Positions 1 to 8,400 of a stretch of 8,539 bases of DNA are shown piece after piece. The DNA is from Acidobacteriota bacterium. Lineage in GTDB: Bacteria > Acidobacteriota > Polarisedimenticolia > J045. The DNA lies in the NCBI GenBank assembly GCA_024276295.1, contig JAJRXN010000072.1, positions 1 to 8,539 of the forward strand. The letters are read 5' to 3'. The translations under genes and the position numbers were made by a program. Under the pieces are notes generated by a model. The model saw only the letters and a program-made list of their open reading frames with translations. It had not been told where the DNA came from and made no database searches. The stretch's first letter is position 1, and each line of letters begins with the position of its first letter.

Positions 1-172
1 CGCCGGAGACGAGCGCACCAACACCAACGCCGCGACGTGCCCGTAGGGTCGCTGCGAGCGGCGAAGCCGCGAGCCGCGACCGGCCATCAACCGCAACCCT
101 TCTGCAGAGAGCAGCGTAGCTGCGAGCTGCGACCGGCCGTGACCGTCCTCCCGGGGATCTCCCGACGAAGAA
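1..172. other. Left-edge region without a confident gene
   Basis: No recognisable protein is encoded here. Two weak possibilities exist. On the plus strand, the frame beginning at base 2 runs with G/C-ending codons to a TAG at 44-46 and could be the last 14 codons of an upstream gene. On the minus strand, an ATG at 87-85 opens a frame that runs off the left edge with a basic start and a short hydrophobic stretch, preceded by a weak AGAAGGG. The two overlap and neither has homology I can recognise. The hairpin repeat pair occupies the middle of the region. Confidence 0.3.
58..138. repeat. Two-copy hairpin repeat, REP-like
   Basis: A 28-base unit at 58-85 recurs at 111-138 with 24 of 28 bases identical. 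Each copy starts with a perfect 5-bp stem and 3-base loop: GCGGC-gaa-GCCGC at 58-70 and GCAGC-gta-GCTGC at 111-123. Each is followed by a shared tail, gcgagc[c/t]gcgaccggcc, that partly overlaps the stem. Two of the four differences (60/113 and 68/121) form the same base pair, changing G-C to A-T in step, so pairing is kept. This resembles REP-type intergenic palindromes and lies just downstream of the minus-strand thioesterase. The stems are short with no T-run, so a simple intrinsic terminator is unlikely. Whether the unit recurs elsewhere in the genome cannot be seen here. Confidence 0.55.
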
Positions 173-646
173 TCAGCCGGTGCGCATCGTGCCGCAGATC
201 TTTTCCAGCACGGCGCGGAACTCCGCGGGGATCGGCTTGCGGTGGAAGCTGTCGACGTCGACGCAGACCTGGTGGATTTCGCCGACGACCACCGGTTCGC
301 GGTCCGAGACGCGCCGCAGGCGGTAGCCGAGCGTGAAGTCGGTCTCGCGCAGGAGTCCGAGCGGCATCGAGACCTCCACGCGATCACCGTAACGCAGCGG
401 ACGGATGTAGTGCGCCTCGGCGTGCTTGACCGGCGCGACGAACTCGCGTTCGACGAACATCCGGCGGCCGGGGAACCCCGCCTGCTCGATCGCGGCGAAC
501 AGCGCGTCAGAACAGTACTCGAAGGCCCGCGCGAAGAAGATCACGCCCGCGGCGTCCACGTCCTGGAACCGCACTCCCAGCTCGTGCCGCACCGGCCCGT
601 CCGGCGCGGCCAGCAGTTCCTCGCGATCGAAGATGCGCCAGCTCAT
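173..646 (-). CDS. Acyl-CoA thioesterase, 4HBT/hotdog family
   Basis: A 157-residue single-domain hotdog protein of the 4-hydroxybenzoyl-CoA thioesterase (YbgC/FcbC-like) family, expected to hydrolyse an acyl-CoA or aryl-CoA thioester in the cytoplasm. The family signature is clear at residues 26-38, RFQDVDAAGVIFF. Asp31 aligns with the catalytic Asp of Pseudomonas 4HBT in its DxDPAG motif. Downstream strands follow the family pattern (VEREFVAPVKHAEAHYIRPL, then YGDRVEV). Length is normal. The ATG is supported by an AGGGGAG Shine-Dalgarno at 654-660 with a 7-base spacer, and the stop is TGA. It is transcribed alone to the left, divergent from the peptidase. The substrate is unknown: dihydroxynaphthoyl-CoA or short- to medium-chain acyl-CoA hydrolysis are family possibilities, and nothing nearby decides between them. 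Confidence 0.88.
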   Translation of the reverse strand: MSWRIFDREELLAAPDGPVRHELGVRFQDVDAAGVIFFARAFEYCSDALFAAIEQAGFPGRRMFVEREFVAPVKHAEAHYIRPLRYGDRVEVSMPLGLLRETDFTLGYRLRRVSDREPVVVGEIHQVCVDVDSFHRKPIPAEFRAVLEKICGTMRTG

Positions 647-708
647 CGCGTCGCTCCCCTTGTCGCCCCGGATCCGCCGCCACGGTCGCCGTCCCCGGAG
701 GGCGGGAC

Positions 709-735
709 ATTGTACCGGCGGCGTTCCGGAGTAAC
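709..735 (-). promoter_or_regulatory. Putative promoter of thioesterase, in a divergent region
   Basis: Read on the minus strand, TACAAT (714-709) matches the sigma70 -10 box at five of six bases, notable in such GC-rich DNA. The best upstream element, GTTACT (735-730), is poor and only 15 bases away, so the -35 is not convincing. Transcription would start near 702, giving a leader of about 55 bases with the AGGGGAG ribosome site. On the plus strand the same DNA offers only a weak pair for the peptidase, TTGTAC (710-715) and TAACCT (732-737) with 16 bases between. If both are used, the two promoters overlap. The rest of 647-795 shows nothing else. Confidence 0.4.
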
Positions 736-785
736 CTCTTGGCGTGCGGACCCGCGACGGCGGCCAACGCCCCGTCGCCCCACCC

Positions 786-790
786 GGAGG
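786..790 (+). promoter_or_regulatory. Shine-Dalgarno deciding the peptidase start
   Basis: GGAGG lies five bases upstream of the ATG at 796. It favours that ATG over the in-frame TTG at 739, which has no ribosome site and would add 19 low-complexity residues outside the peptidase fold. Confidence 0.75.
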
Positions 791-795
791 ACCCG

Positions 796-2367
796 ATGCA
801 CGAGAACCCCGCCGACCTGGCCGCCCTGTCCCGCCGACACCTCGAATCCGCGTTGCGCGTCGACACCCAGAGCGACGAGAACTCCACCACGATCCCCAGC
901 ACGGAGGGCCAGAAGCGGCTGGCCGAGCAGCTCGCCGACTTCTTCGGCTCGCTCGGCGCGACCGTCGAACGCGACGAGCACGCCAACGTGATCGCCACCT
1001 TCGCCGGCCGAGGAGCGGGTGTCGACCGGCGACCGGTGGCGCTGATGGTGCACCTGGACACCTCGAAGGGAACCCGCGCCGTCGAGCAGCTCAATCTGCT
1101 CGAGCGCTGGGACGGCACCCGCGTGCCCTACCCCGAGAATCCAGCCCTGCACGTCGACGTGGAGACCTATCCGGCGACGCGGGAGTACCTCGGCCAGGAC
1201 CTGCTCTACGGCCCCGGCACGGCCCCCGTCGGACTCGACGACAAGCTCGGGCTGGCGCACATGATGACGCTGGCGAAGATCCTCGCCGAGCACCGCGAGA
1301 TCGACTGCCCGCCGCTGGTCATGATCGGCCGGCCGGACGAGGAGATCGGCCGGATGGCCGCCGTCGAGGGGCTGGCGAAGCTGCTCGCCGAGCGCGGCGT
1401 GGCGTTCGGCTACACGATCGACGGCATCCTCCCCTACGAGGTCAACGTCGAGAACTTCAACGCGGCGCAGGCCTCGCTGACGTTTCCGGACCGGCCGCTC
1501 GAGGAGCATCCCGCGGACGGCCGGCTGCTGGCGGTGCGGATCGGCGGCGTCAACACGCACGGCTGCACGGCCCGCGAGGAGGGCTACCGCGGCGCCCCGC
1601 GGCTGACGACCGAAGTGCTGTCGCGGCTGGACAGTGAGCAGCTGGTACCGCGCCACGTCGTGCCCGTCGGGTTCGTCTCCGACGAGGGGCGCGAGGCCGA
1701 CGCGGACGTGACGTTCCTGGCCGACGAGGCGGGCCGCAGGGCGCTCGAACACGCGATCGGCGCCGTCGTCGAGCCGCACACCCGGCGCGGAGCGTCCTGG
1801 CGGATCGTCGGCGACGGCCCGTTCGACCGGCCTGCTCCCGGCGGCGCGGCGCTGGCGATGCTGCGGTTCGTCCAGCGGTTCATCGCCTCGCGGCCCGGTT
1901 TCGTCCTGCTGGCCGAAGATTCCGACGGGTATGACGGATACTCGAATCCGTACCGCGCCCTGCCGACCGCCGACGGCCTGCGTCTCGACGTGCGGCTGCG
2001 CGACTTCACCGACGACGGGCTGACCGCGCGCAAGCGGCACGTCGGCGAGTTGGCCCAGCGGGCGGGCGCGGAGTGCGTGATCGTCGACCAGTACGTCAAC
2101 ATGGGACCGCGGATGGCCGAGCACGGCTACCTGGTCGAACTCGCCCGCGTCGCCGGCGATTCGGTCGGCGTGACGGTCCGTCGCCGCCCGATCCGGGGCG
2201 GCACCGGCGTCGACCCGTTCCTCGACCGCGGCGTGCCGATCGCCAACCTCGGCACCGGCTACTTCGCCCTCGAGAGCGAGAAGGAGTTCACCTCGATGCA
2301 GAACCTCGCCGGTCACGCCCGCTGGCTGACCGCCCTCGCCGAGGCGATCGCCCGCCATTCCCCCTGA
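796..2367 (+). CDS. PepT-like M20 family metallopeptidase
   Basis: A 523-residue cytoplasmic di-zinc peptidase of the M20B (peptidase T, tripeptide aminopeptidase) type, expected to trim short peptides or a related amide substrate. Catalytic landmarks appear in order: HLD at 86-88 (metal His86, catalytic Asp88), GLDDKLG at 146-152 (bridging Asp148), DEEIG at 181-185 (Glu182 and Glu183), YTIDG at 206-210 (metal Asp209), and lid-domain THGCTA with His256. The C-terminal part keeps ARKRHV (411-416) and IRGGT (466-470). Two things are odd. PepT is usually about 410 residues; the extra length lies mainly in the lid domain between His256 and residue 400, with a smaller excess between Asp209 and His256. 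Also, the last metal ligand, His379 in Salmonella PepT, aligns with Glu493 in GYFALESEKEF. No signal peptide is seen. It stands alone, converging on the ABC permease across a 22-base gap that shows no terminator. Confidence 0.85.
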   Translation: MHENPADLAALSRRHLESALRVDTQSDENSTTIPSTEGQKRLAEQLADFFGSLGATVERDEHANVIATFAGRGAGVDRRPVALMVHLDTSKGTRAVEQLNLLERWDGTRVPYPENPALHVDVETYPATREYLGQDLLYGPGTAPVGLDDKLGLAHMMTLAKILAEHREIDCPPLVMIGRPDEEIGRMAAVEGLAKLLAERGVAFGYTIDGILPYEVNVENFNAAQASLTFPDRPLEEHPADGRLLAVRIGGVNTHGCTAREEGYRGAPRLTTEVLSRLDSEQLVPRHVVPVGFVSDEGREADADVTFLADEAGRRALEHAIGAVVEPHTRRGASWRIVGDGPFDRPAPGGAALAMLRFVQRFIASRPGFVLLAEDSDGYDGYSNPYRALPTADGLRLDVRLRDFTDDGLTARKRHVGELAQRAGAECVIVDQYVNMGPRMAEHGYLVELARVAGDSVGVTVRRRPIRGGTGVDPFLDRGVPIANLGTGYFALESEKEFTSMQNLAGHARWLTALAEAIARHSP

Positions 2368-2389
2368 GAACCGGCCGGCGCAGCCCCTT

Positions 2390-3229
2390 TCAGTACTGGA
2401 CCAGCGTCCCTTCCTGCTTGGCGCGCCGGACGGCGAGGCGCGCGCCGAGCAGCCCCAGCGGGAGCAGCACCGCGGCGAAGCCGGCGAGGGCCGCCAGGTT
2501 GGGCAGGAGGTCGGCGAGCGTCTCGCCACGCAGCAGGGCGCCGCGGACCGCGTTCGTCGCGTAGCTGATCGGGATCACCTTCGTCAGCCAGGCCAGCGGG
2601 CCCGGCAGCGACTGCGCCGGGACCAGCACGTCGCCGAACAGCAGCGAGAACGAGCTGATCACGAAGTTGATCGGGTTGCCGCGCTTGAAGTAGAGCACGA
2701 ACGCCGCCGAGAGGATGCCGATCCCCGAGAACGCGGCGATCGTCAGCACGATCGTCAGCAGCACGGCGATCATGCTCGAAAAGGGACTCGCCAGCCGGAT
2801 CTGGACCCCGAAGACGAACACGCCGAACAGCAGGTACAGCGTCGCCTGCATGCCGGCGAAGACGAAGCTCCAGGTCGACGAGGCGAGCATCAGATGCCCG
2901 AGACGCGCGGGCGTGACCAGCATCGCCTCGAGCGTGCCGATCGACTGTTCGTTGCGGATCTGGGCGGCGAACGTCGAGAGGGACACGTCGAGGAAGCGGC
3001 TGACGGTGATTCCCGCCAGCACCCACGGAAAGAACCCGAGGTTGCCGGTCTGCTCGGCGAGCCGGCCGCTGCCGGCTCCGACGCCGTCGACGAAGCCGGC
3101 GAAGAAGAACCACAGCAGCGTGCTGACGAACAGCCCGAAGAACTGCAGCACGAACGAGAGCCGGTACGAGGCCTCGATGCGGAAGTCCCGCACCAGGAAC
3201 GCCCAGGCACAGCGCAGCAGTCCGCTCAT
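2390..3229 (-). CDS. ABC-2 type transporter permease
   Basis: A 279-residue integral inner-membrane protein of the ABC-2 family, the membrane half of an exporter driven by the ATPase encoded just upstream. Hydrophobic segments fall at roughly residues 23-48, 64-82, 112-140, 150-182, 185-205 and 243-265, the six-helix layout of this family. NEQSIGTLEAMLVTP (93-107) is the typical conserved cytoplasmic stretch after the second helix, thought to contact the ATPase. The basic N-terminus (RDFRIEASYR) is also typical. Its ATG overlaps the TGA of the ATPase gene as ATGA (3229-3226), with GGAGG at 3244-3240 ten bases upstream, so the two are translationally coupled. The cargo cannot be assigned: ABC-2 exporters move drugs, lipids, polysaccharides or peptides. 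Closeness to the KDO operon is not evidence of LPS transport, since the genes are divergent. Confidence 0.88.
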   Translation of the reverse strand: MSGLLRCAWAFLVRDFRIEASYRLSFVLQFFGLFVSTLLWFFFAGFVDGVGAGSGRLAEQTGNLGFFPWVLAGITVSRFLDVSLSTFAAQIRNEQSIGTLEAMLVTPARLGHLMLASSTWSFVFAGMQATLYLLFGVFVFGVQIRLASPFSSMIAVLLTIVLTIAAFSGIGILSAAFVLYFKRGNPINFVISSFSLLFGDVLVPAQSLPGPLAWLTKVIPISYATNAVRGALLRGETLADLLPNLAALAGFAAVLLPLGLLGARLAVRRAKQEGTLVQY

Positions 3230-4254
3230 CGGTCCGGCGCCTCCGTCCGGCCGTCCTCGCGGACCAGCGCGCGGAACACCTCGTCGAGCGCCCGCTCCTC
3301 GGGTCCGCAGAAGATCACCCGGCCCGCTGCGCCGTGCACCGCCGCCAGCAGCGCGTCGAGCGCCGTCTCGTCCTCGAGGCGGACGACGACCTCCACGCCG
3401 TCCGGCCCGTCGGGGGTCCGCTCGAGCACCTGCCAGCGCGGCCCGTCCGGCACGCCCCGGCCGCCCGCGACCCGCAGCCGGTAGGCGACCCCGCCCAGCC
3501 CCAGCCGGCGCAACGCGGCGGGCGTGTCGTCGGCCCGGACGCGGCCGGCGGCCAGCACGACGACGCGATCGCAGAGCATCTCCGCCTCCCGCAGGTTGTG
3601 GGTCGCGATCAGCACCGCCTTGCCGTCGCGCCGATGCAGCTCGTCGGCGACGAACGCGCGGAGGGACGCTGCGCTGACAGGGTCGAGGCTGCGCGTCGGC
3701 TCGTCCATCAGCAGGATCGGCGGATCGGCCAGCAGACCGCGGGCGATCGCCAGCCGTTGGCGCATTCCCGAGGAGAAGTCACCGAAGCGGCGGTCGGCGT
3801 CGTCGGACAGCCCGACCTTGTCGAGCAGCCGGTCGACCAGCGCCCTGCGCCGGACGCTGTCGAAACCGTAGAGCCGCGTGAAGAAGTCCAGGTTCTCGCG
3901 GGCGGTCAGCCGCCAGTAGAAGGACCTCTCGTCGCCGTGCACGAGGCCGACCAGCCGCGAGAGCCGCGGTCCGGCGACCGCCTCGCCGAACACCTCGACG
4001 CGGCCGGCATCCGGTACGATCAGCCCGCAGATCATCTTGAGCAGGGTCGTCTTGCCGGCTCCGTTCGGCCCGAGCAGGCCGATGATCTCGCTCCTGCCGA
4101 CCTAGAACGACACGCCGCGCACCGCCGGCACGCGGCCCCGCGAGGCGAACGGCCGGCGCGCCAGTTCGCCGAGGCTGCGCCGCCGCGGGAAGTTCTTCTC
4201 GACGCCCGCCAGGCGCAGGGCCGGGGCGGTCTCGCTGTGCGGGATTGCGCTCAC
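3226..4254 (-). CDS. ABC transporter ATPase, interrupted by in-frame TAG
   Basis: The nucleotide-binding subunit paired with the ABC-2 permease. Read from a GTG at 4254-4252, the frame spans 342 residues but has a TAG at codon 51 (4104-4102). The 50 codons before it have the usual N-terminus of the subfamily: basic RRRSLGELARRPF, then VPAVRGVSF. Immediately after the TAG come VGRSEIIGLLG and Walker A, GPNGAGKT, at 62-69. Later motifs are the signature SSGMRQR (161-167), Walker B ILLMDEP (180-186, catalytic Glu185), SLD, and switch His219. The Q-loop region reads GLVHGDERSFYWRL, without the usual Gln. The next ATG is codon 74, after Walker A, and no ATG, GTG or TTG lies between the TAG and Walker A. 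A restarted protein (3226-4035) could not bind ATP normally. There is no frameshift. Either this is a nonsense allele, a sequence error, or the TAG is read through. Confidence 0.82.
4102..4104 (-). other. In-frame amber codon inside the ABC ATPase
   Basis: On the minus strand the codons read GTG TCG TTC TAG GTC GGC AGG, giving V-S-F-stop-V-G-R. Relatives commonly have VSFEV here, so the expected codon is GAG and the change is one G-to-T (C-to-A at plus-strand 4104). Both flanks are unmistakably the same ATPase in the same frame. Confidence 0.85.
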
Positions 4255-4262
4255 TGCGGCGG

Positions 4263-4268
4263 AGGATA
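4263..4268 (-). promoter_or_regulatory. Possible -10 box giving a leaderless ATPase transcript
   Basis: TATCCT (4268-4263 on the minus strand) ends eight bases before the GTG at 4254, so transcription would begin at or very near the start codon. No Shine-Dalgarno precedes that GTG. This fits a leaderless start, but there is no good -35, and another in-frame GTG at 4281 cannot be excluded. Confidence 0.25.
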
Positions 4269-4307
4269 CACGCAGCGGCACGCGGGGCTCATCCGCCGGT
4301 CGTCAGC

Positions 4308-4336
4308 TTGACCCCCCGTCCCCTCTCGTCTACGAT
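4308..4336 (+). promoter_or_regulatory. Sigma70-type promoter of the kdsB operon
   Basis: TTGACC (4308-4313, five of six bases of the -35 consensus) and TACGAT (4331-4336, four of six of the -10, with TA..AT edges) are separated by exactly 17 bases. The predicted start near 4343 gives a leader of about 60 bases to the TTG at 4402. A 5-bp stem, GCCCG (4339-4343) with CGGGC (4352-4356), spans the predicted 5' end. It is the best promoter-like match I noticed in the window, and it sits directly upstream of the four-gene operon. Confidence 0.7.
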
Positions 4337-4390
4337 CCGCCCGGCTCGCGTCGGGCCACCCCGCCGACTGGATCGGCATGTCCCGGGCTC

Positions 4391-4397
4391 GGAGGAG
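4391..4397 (+). promoter_or_regulatory. Shine-Dalgarno deciding the kdsB start
   Basis: GGAGGAG is followed by a 4-base gap and TTG at 4402. The in-frame ATG at 4378 lies upstream with no comparable ribosome site and would place eight basic residues before the family's normal N-terminus. Confidence 0.65.
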
Positions 4398-4401
4398 TCG
4401 C

Positions 4402-5171
4402 TTGCCGGACGCGGTTGTCGTCATCCCGGCCCGGTGGGCCTCGTCGCGGTTTCCAGGCAAGGTGCTGGCGCCGCTGGGCGGTCGTCCCCTCCTGTTGCAT
4501 GCCTGCCGGGGGGCGGCCCGGGCGGAGCGTGCGGACGCGGTGCTGGTGGCGACCGACGACGAGCGCGTGCGTGACGTGGCGCAGGCGGCCGGGTTCGATG
4601 CGGTGATGACCTCACCCGACCACGCCTCGGGAACCGATCGGGTGGCCGAGGCGGTGGCGGAGCGCAGCGAGGAGATCGTGGTCGGTCTGCAGGCGGACGA
4701 GCCGTTCATCGATCCGCGCGACATCGACGCGCTGATCGACTGCCTCGCGCGCTCGGAAGCGCCGCTGGCGACGCTGGCCCTGCCGCTGCGGGAGCCGTCG
4801 GCCTACGCCGACGCCAACACCGTCAAGGTCGTCATGACGGCCGGTGGGCGGGCGCTGTACTTCTCGCGCTCCCCGATCCCCTACCACCGCCCCGCCGGGG
4901 GTGATCTCCCGACCGTGCCGACACCGCCGCCCGCGCCGGTGGTGATGGTCCACGTCGGCGTCTACGCCTGGCGGCGCGCAGCGCTGTTGGCGTTCAGCGC
5001 CATGCCGCCCTCGCCCCTCGAGCGGGCCGAAGGGCTCGAACAGCTCCGTGCGCTCGAGGCCGGCTGGGAGATCCGCGTGCTGACCGCGCACGGCACGCCC
5101 TGCGGAGTCGACACCCCCGAAGACCTCCGGCGCGCCGAGGCGCGCCTTTCCACCCTCGATGGACGCAATCC

Positions 5172-5175
<4 letters not shown>
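4402..5175 (+). CDS. kdsB: CMP-KDO synthetase (3-deoxy-manno-octulosonate cytidylyltransferase)
   Basis: KdsB (EC 2.7.7.38) activates KDO with CTP to form CMP-KDO and pyrophosphate, the donor used by KDO transferases on lipid A. Starting from TTG 4402 it has 257 residues, close to the 248 of E. coli KdsB. The nucleotide-binding start reads VIPARWASSRFPGK (7-20). SPDHASGTDR (71-80) matches the family's DHxSGTxR motif. LQADEP (96-101) matches VQGDEP, with Asp99 the expected magnesium ligand. Later come HVGVYAWR, LEQLRALEAG and GVDTPEDLRR, all diagnostic of KdsB. The alternative ATG at 4378 gives 265 residues, but a strong GGAGGAG favours the TTG. It is the first gene of the operon, and its TGA overlaps the pyrG ATG. 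Confidence 0.94.
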
Positions 5176-6790
<1,615 letters not shown>

Positions 6791-6794
<4 letters not shown>

Positions 6795-7648
6795 GCGACC
6801 GGCCGGCCGGCGTCCGCGCAGTGATCCGCGACGGCCTCGCCTGCGGCGACGGCGAACCGCTGCTGGTGATCGCCGGCACCTGCGTGATCGAGTCGCGCGA
6901 CTCGACCCTGGCGCACGCCGGGCGCCTCGCCGCGATCGCCCGCGCCACCGGACTTCCGCTGGTGTTCAAGGCGTCGTTCGACAAGGCCAACCGGACGTCG
7001 ATCGATTCGTACCGCGGCCCGGGCCTCGAGCGCGGTCTCGAGATCCTGGCCGAGGTCCGCCGGGAGACCGGCCTGCCGGTCCTCTCCGACGTGCACCTGC
7101 CCGAGCAGTGCACGGTCGCCGGCGAGGTGCTCGACGTGCTGCAGATCCCGGCCTTCCTCTGCCGTCAGACCGACCTGCTGCTGGCGGCGGCCGCCACCGG
7201 CCGGCCGGTCAACGTCAAGAAGGGACAGTTCCTCGCCCCGCAGGACGTGGGCGGCATCGTCGGCAAGCTGTGCCACGGCGGCGCACGGTCGATCCTGCTG
7301 ACCGAGCGCGGCACGACGTTCGGCTACAACAACCTCGTGGTGGACATGCGCGGCCTTTCGGTGATGCGCCGCGAGGGCGTTCCGGTCGTGTTCGACGCGA
7401 CACACGCGGTCCAGCGCCCCGGCGGCCTCGGTGCGCGCTCGGGGGGAGACCCCGAGTTCATCCCGCTGCTGGCCCGGGCTGCGGTCGCCGCCGGCGCCGA
7501 CGCGGTGTTCTTCGAGGTCCACGAGGATCCCTCGCGCGCGCTGTCCGACGGCGCCAACGCGCTGCCGATCGATCGCCTCGAACCGCTGCTGCGCGAACTG
7601 GCGGCGCTGCACGAGCTGGTACGGGCGGCGCGGGAGGAGGGCCGATGA
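6791..7648 (+). CDS. kdsA: KDO 8-phosphate synthase, Cys-type (metal-dependent)
   Basis: KdsA (EC 2.5.1.55) condenses arabinose 5-phosphate with phosphoenolpyruvate to give KDO 8-phosphate in the cytoplasm. It has 285 residues (E. coli 284). Diagnostic motifs include FKASFDKANRTS, SYRGPGLE, SDVH, NVKKGQF and FDATHAVQ. The active-site segment reads IAGTCVIES, with Cys31 where E. coli has Asn, which marks the metal-dependent class. All four ligands known from the Aquifex enzyme (Cys11, His185, Glu222, Asp233) are found at a constant offset of 20: Cys31, His205, Glu242 and Asp253. The ATG overlaps the pyrG stop (6791-6794) with GGGAG eight bases upstream. The frame is also open upstream to 6335, but that part is a shadow of pyrG. 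Confidence 0.96.
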
Positions 7649-8400
7649 GCCTCGAGACGGCCCGCCGCGTGCTCCACGCCGAGGCGGAGGCGATCCGCGC
7701 CCTCGAGCGCCGTCTCGGCGAACCGTTCGAGCGCGCGGTGCGGATGATCCTCGAGGCGCCCGGCCGCGCGGTCACCTCCGGGATGGGCAAGAGCGGACTG
7801 GTGGCGCGCAAGATCGCCGCGACGCTCGCCTCGACCGGCACGCCGGCGCTGTTCCTGCATCCCGCGGAGGCGCTGCACGGCGATCTCGGCATGCTCGTCC
7901 GCGGCGACCTGGTGCTCGCGCTCTCGCACAGCGGCGAGACCGAGGAACTCGTACGCCTGCTCGAGACGATCCGGCGCCTCGGCGGCCGGCTGATCGTCAT
8001 GACCGGCAACCGTCATTCGACGCTCGCCCGCGAGGCCGACCTGCTGCTCGACACCAGCGTCGACGAGGAGGGCTGCCCGCTCGACCTCGCGCCGATGGCC
8101 AGCACGACCGCCGCGCTCGCGCTCGGCGACGCGCTGGCGGCCGCGCTGATGCACGCCCGGGGCTTTTCCGAGGAGGACTTCGCGCGGCTGCATCCGGGAG
8201 GCAAGCTCGGCCGGCGGCTGGCCCGGGTCGGATCGCTGATGCACGTCGGCGACACGCTGCCGCGCGTAGCGCCCGGCGCCTCGATGCGCGAGGTCGTGCT
8301 CGAGATCAGCCGCAAGCGCCTCGGTTGCGCCACCGTCGTCGACGGCGACGGTCGCCTGGCCGGCATCATCACCGACGGCGACCTCCGTCGCCTGCTCTAA
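7645..8400 (+). CDS. kdsD: Arabinose 5-phosphate isomerase, cut by in-frame TAA
   Basis: KdsD/KpsF (EC 5.3.1.13) converts ribulose 5-phosphate to arabinose 5-phosphate, the KdsA substrate. The normal order is a SIS sugar-isomerase domain followed by two CBS domains, about 330 residues in all. Here the SIS domain is complete: SGMGKSG with Lys49, LSHSGETEE (93-101), the EEGCPLDLAP region with Glu142, and HPGGKLGRRL with His183. These equal E. coli Lys59, Glu111, Glu152 and His193 at an offset of ten. The first CBS domain runs from about 199 to TDGDLRRLL, where TAA ends the frame after 251 residues. The second CBS domain continues in frame after it. ATG overlaps the kdsA TGA (7645-7648) with GGAGG close upstream. 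The SIS core might still be active, since CBS-free isomerases are known, but a lone CBS domain may misfold. Confidence 0.9.
   Translation: MSLETARRVLHAEAEAIRALERRLGEPFERAVRMILEAPGRAVTSGMGKSGLVARKIAATLASTGTPALFLHPAEALHGDLGMLVRGDLVLALSHSGETEELVRLLETIRRLGGRLIVMTGNRHSTLAREADLLLDTSVDEEGCPLDLAPMASTTAALALGDALAAALMHARGFSEEDFARLHPGGKLGRRLARVGSLMHVGDTLPRVAPGASMREVVLEISRKRLGCATVVDGDGRLAGIITDGDLRRLL
8398..8400 (+). other. In-frame ochre codon between the two CBS domains of kdsD
   Basis: Codons read CGC CTG CTC TAA CGC GAC CCG, that is R-L-L-stop-R-D-P. KdsD proteins often have an acidic or polar residue here. GAA-to-TAA would be a single G-to-T change, but the ancestral codon is inferred, and CAA, AAA or a Tyr codon could also yield TAA in one step. 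Confidence 0.85.

Noticed and set aside
1..87. A partial gene at the left edge, either ending at TAG 44-46 on plus or starting at ATG 87-85 on minus.
   Set aside because: Both frames have codon-like composition, they overlap each other, and neither shows homology, so no CDS is called.
739..795. TTG at 739 as the start of the peptidase.
   Set aside because: No ribosome site precedes it and the added 19 residues are low-complexity. The ATG at 796 has GGAGG five bases upstream.
2368..2389. A bidirectional terminator between the convergent peptidase and permease genes.
   Set aside because: Only a short CCGGCCGG palindrome is present, without a loop or T-runs.
643..2529. A 628-residue open frame on the minus strand opposite the peptidase gene.
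   Set aside because: It is a GC-driven shadow: its composition is rich in Arg, Asp, Val and Gly with no recognisable domain, while the plus strand carries all M20 peptidase motifs and a good ribosome site.
3226..4035. A short ABC ATPase starting at the ATG at 4035.
   Set aside because: It would lack Walker A, which is encoded directly upstream in the same frame. The true gene begins near 4254 and contains a stop.
4102..4104. Pyrrolysine insertion at the TAG.
   Set aside because: Pyrrolysine is known mainly from methylamine methyltransferases. This is a surface strand position of an ABC ATPase and no pyl genes are in the window.
4339..4401. A riboswitch or attenuator in the kdsB leader.
   Set aside because: Only one 5-bp stem and a 4-bp stem are visible in about 60 bases, with no leader peptide and no known riboswitch core.
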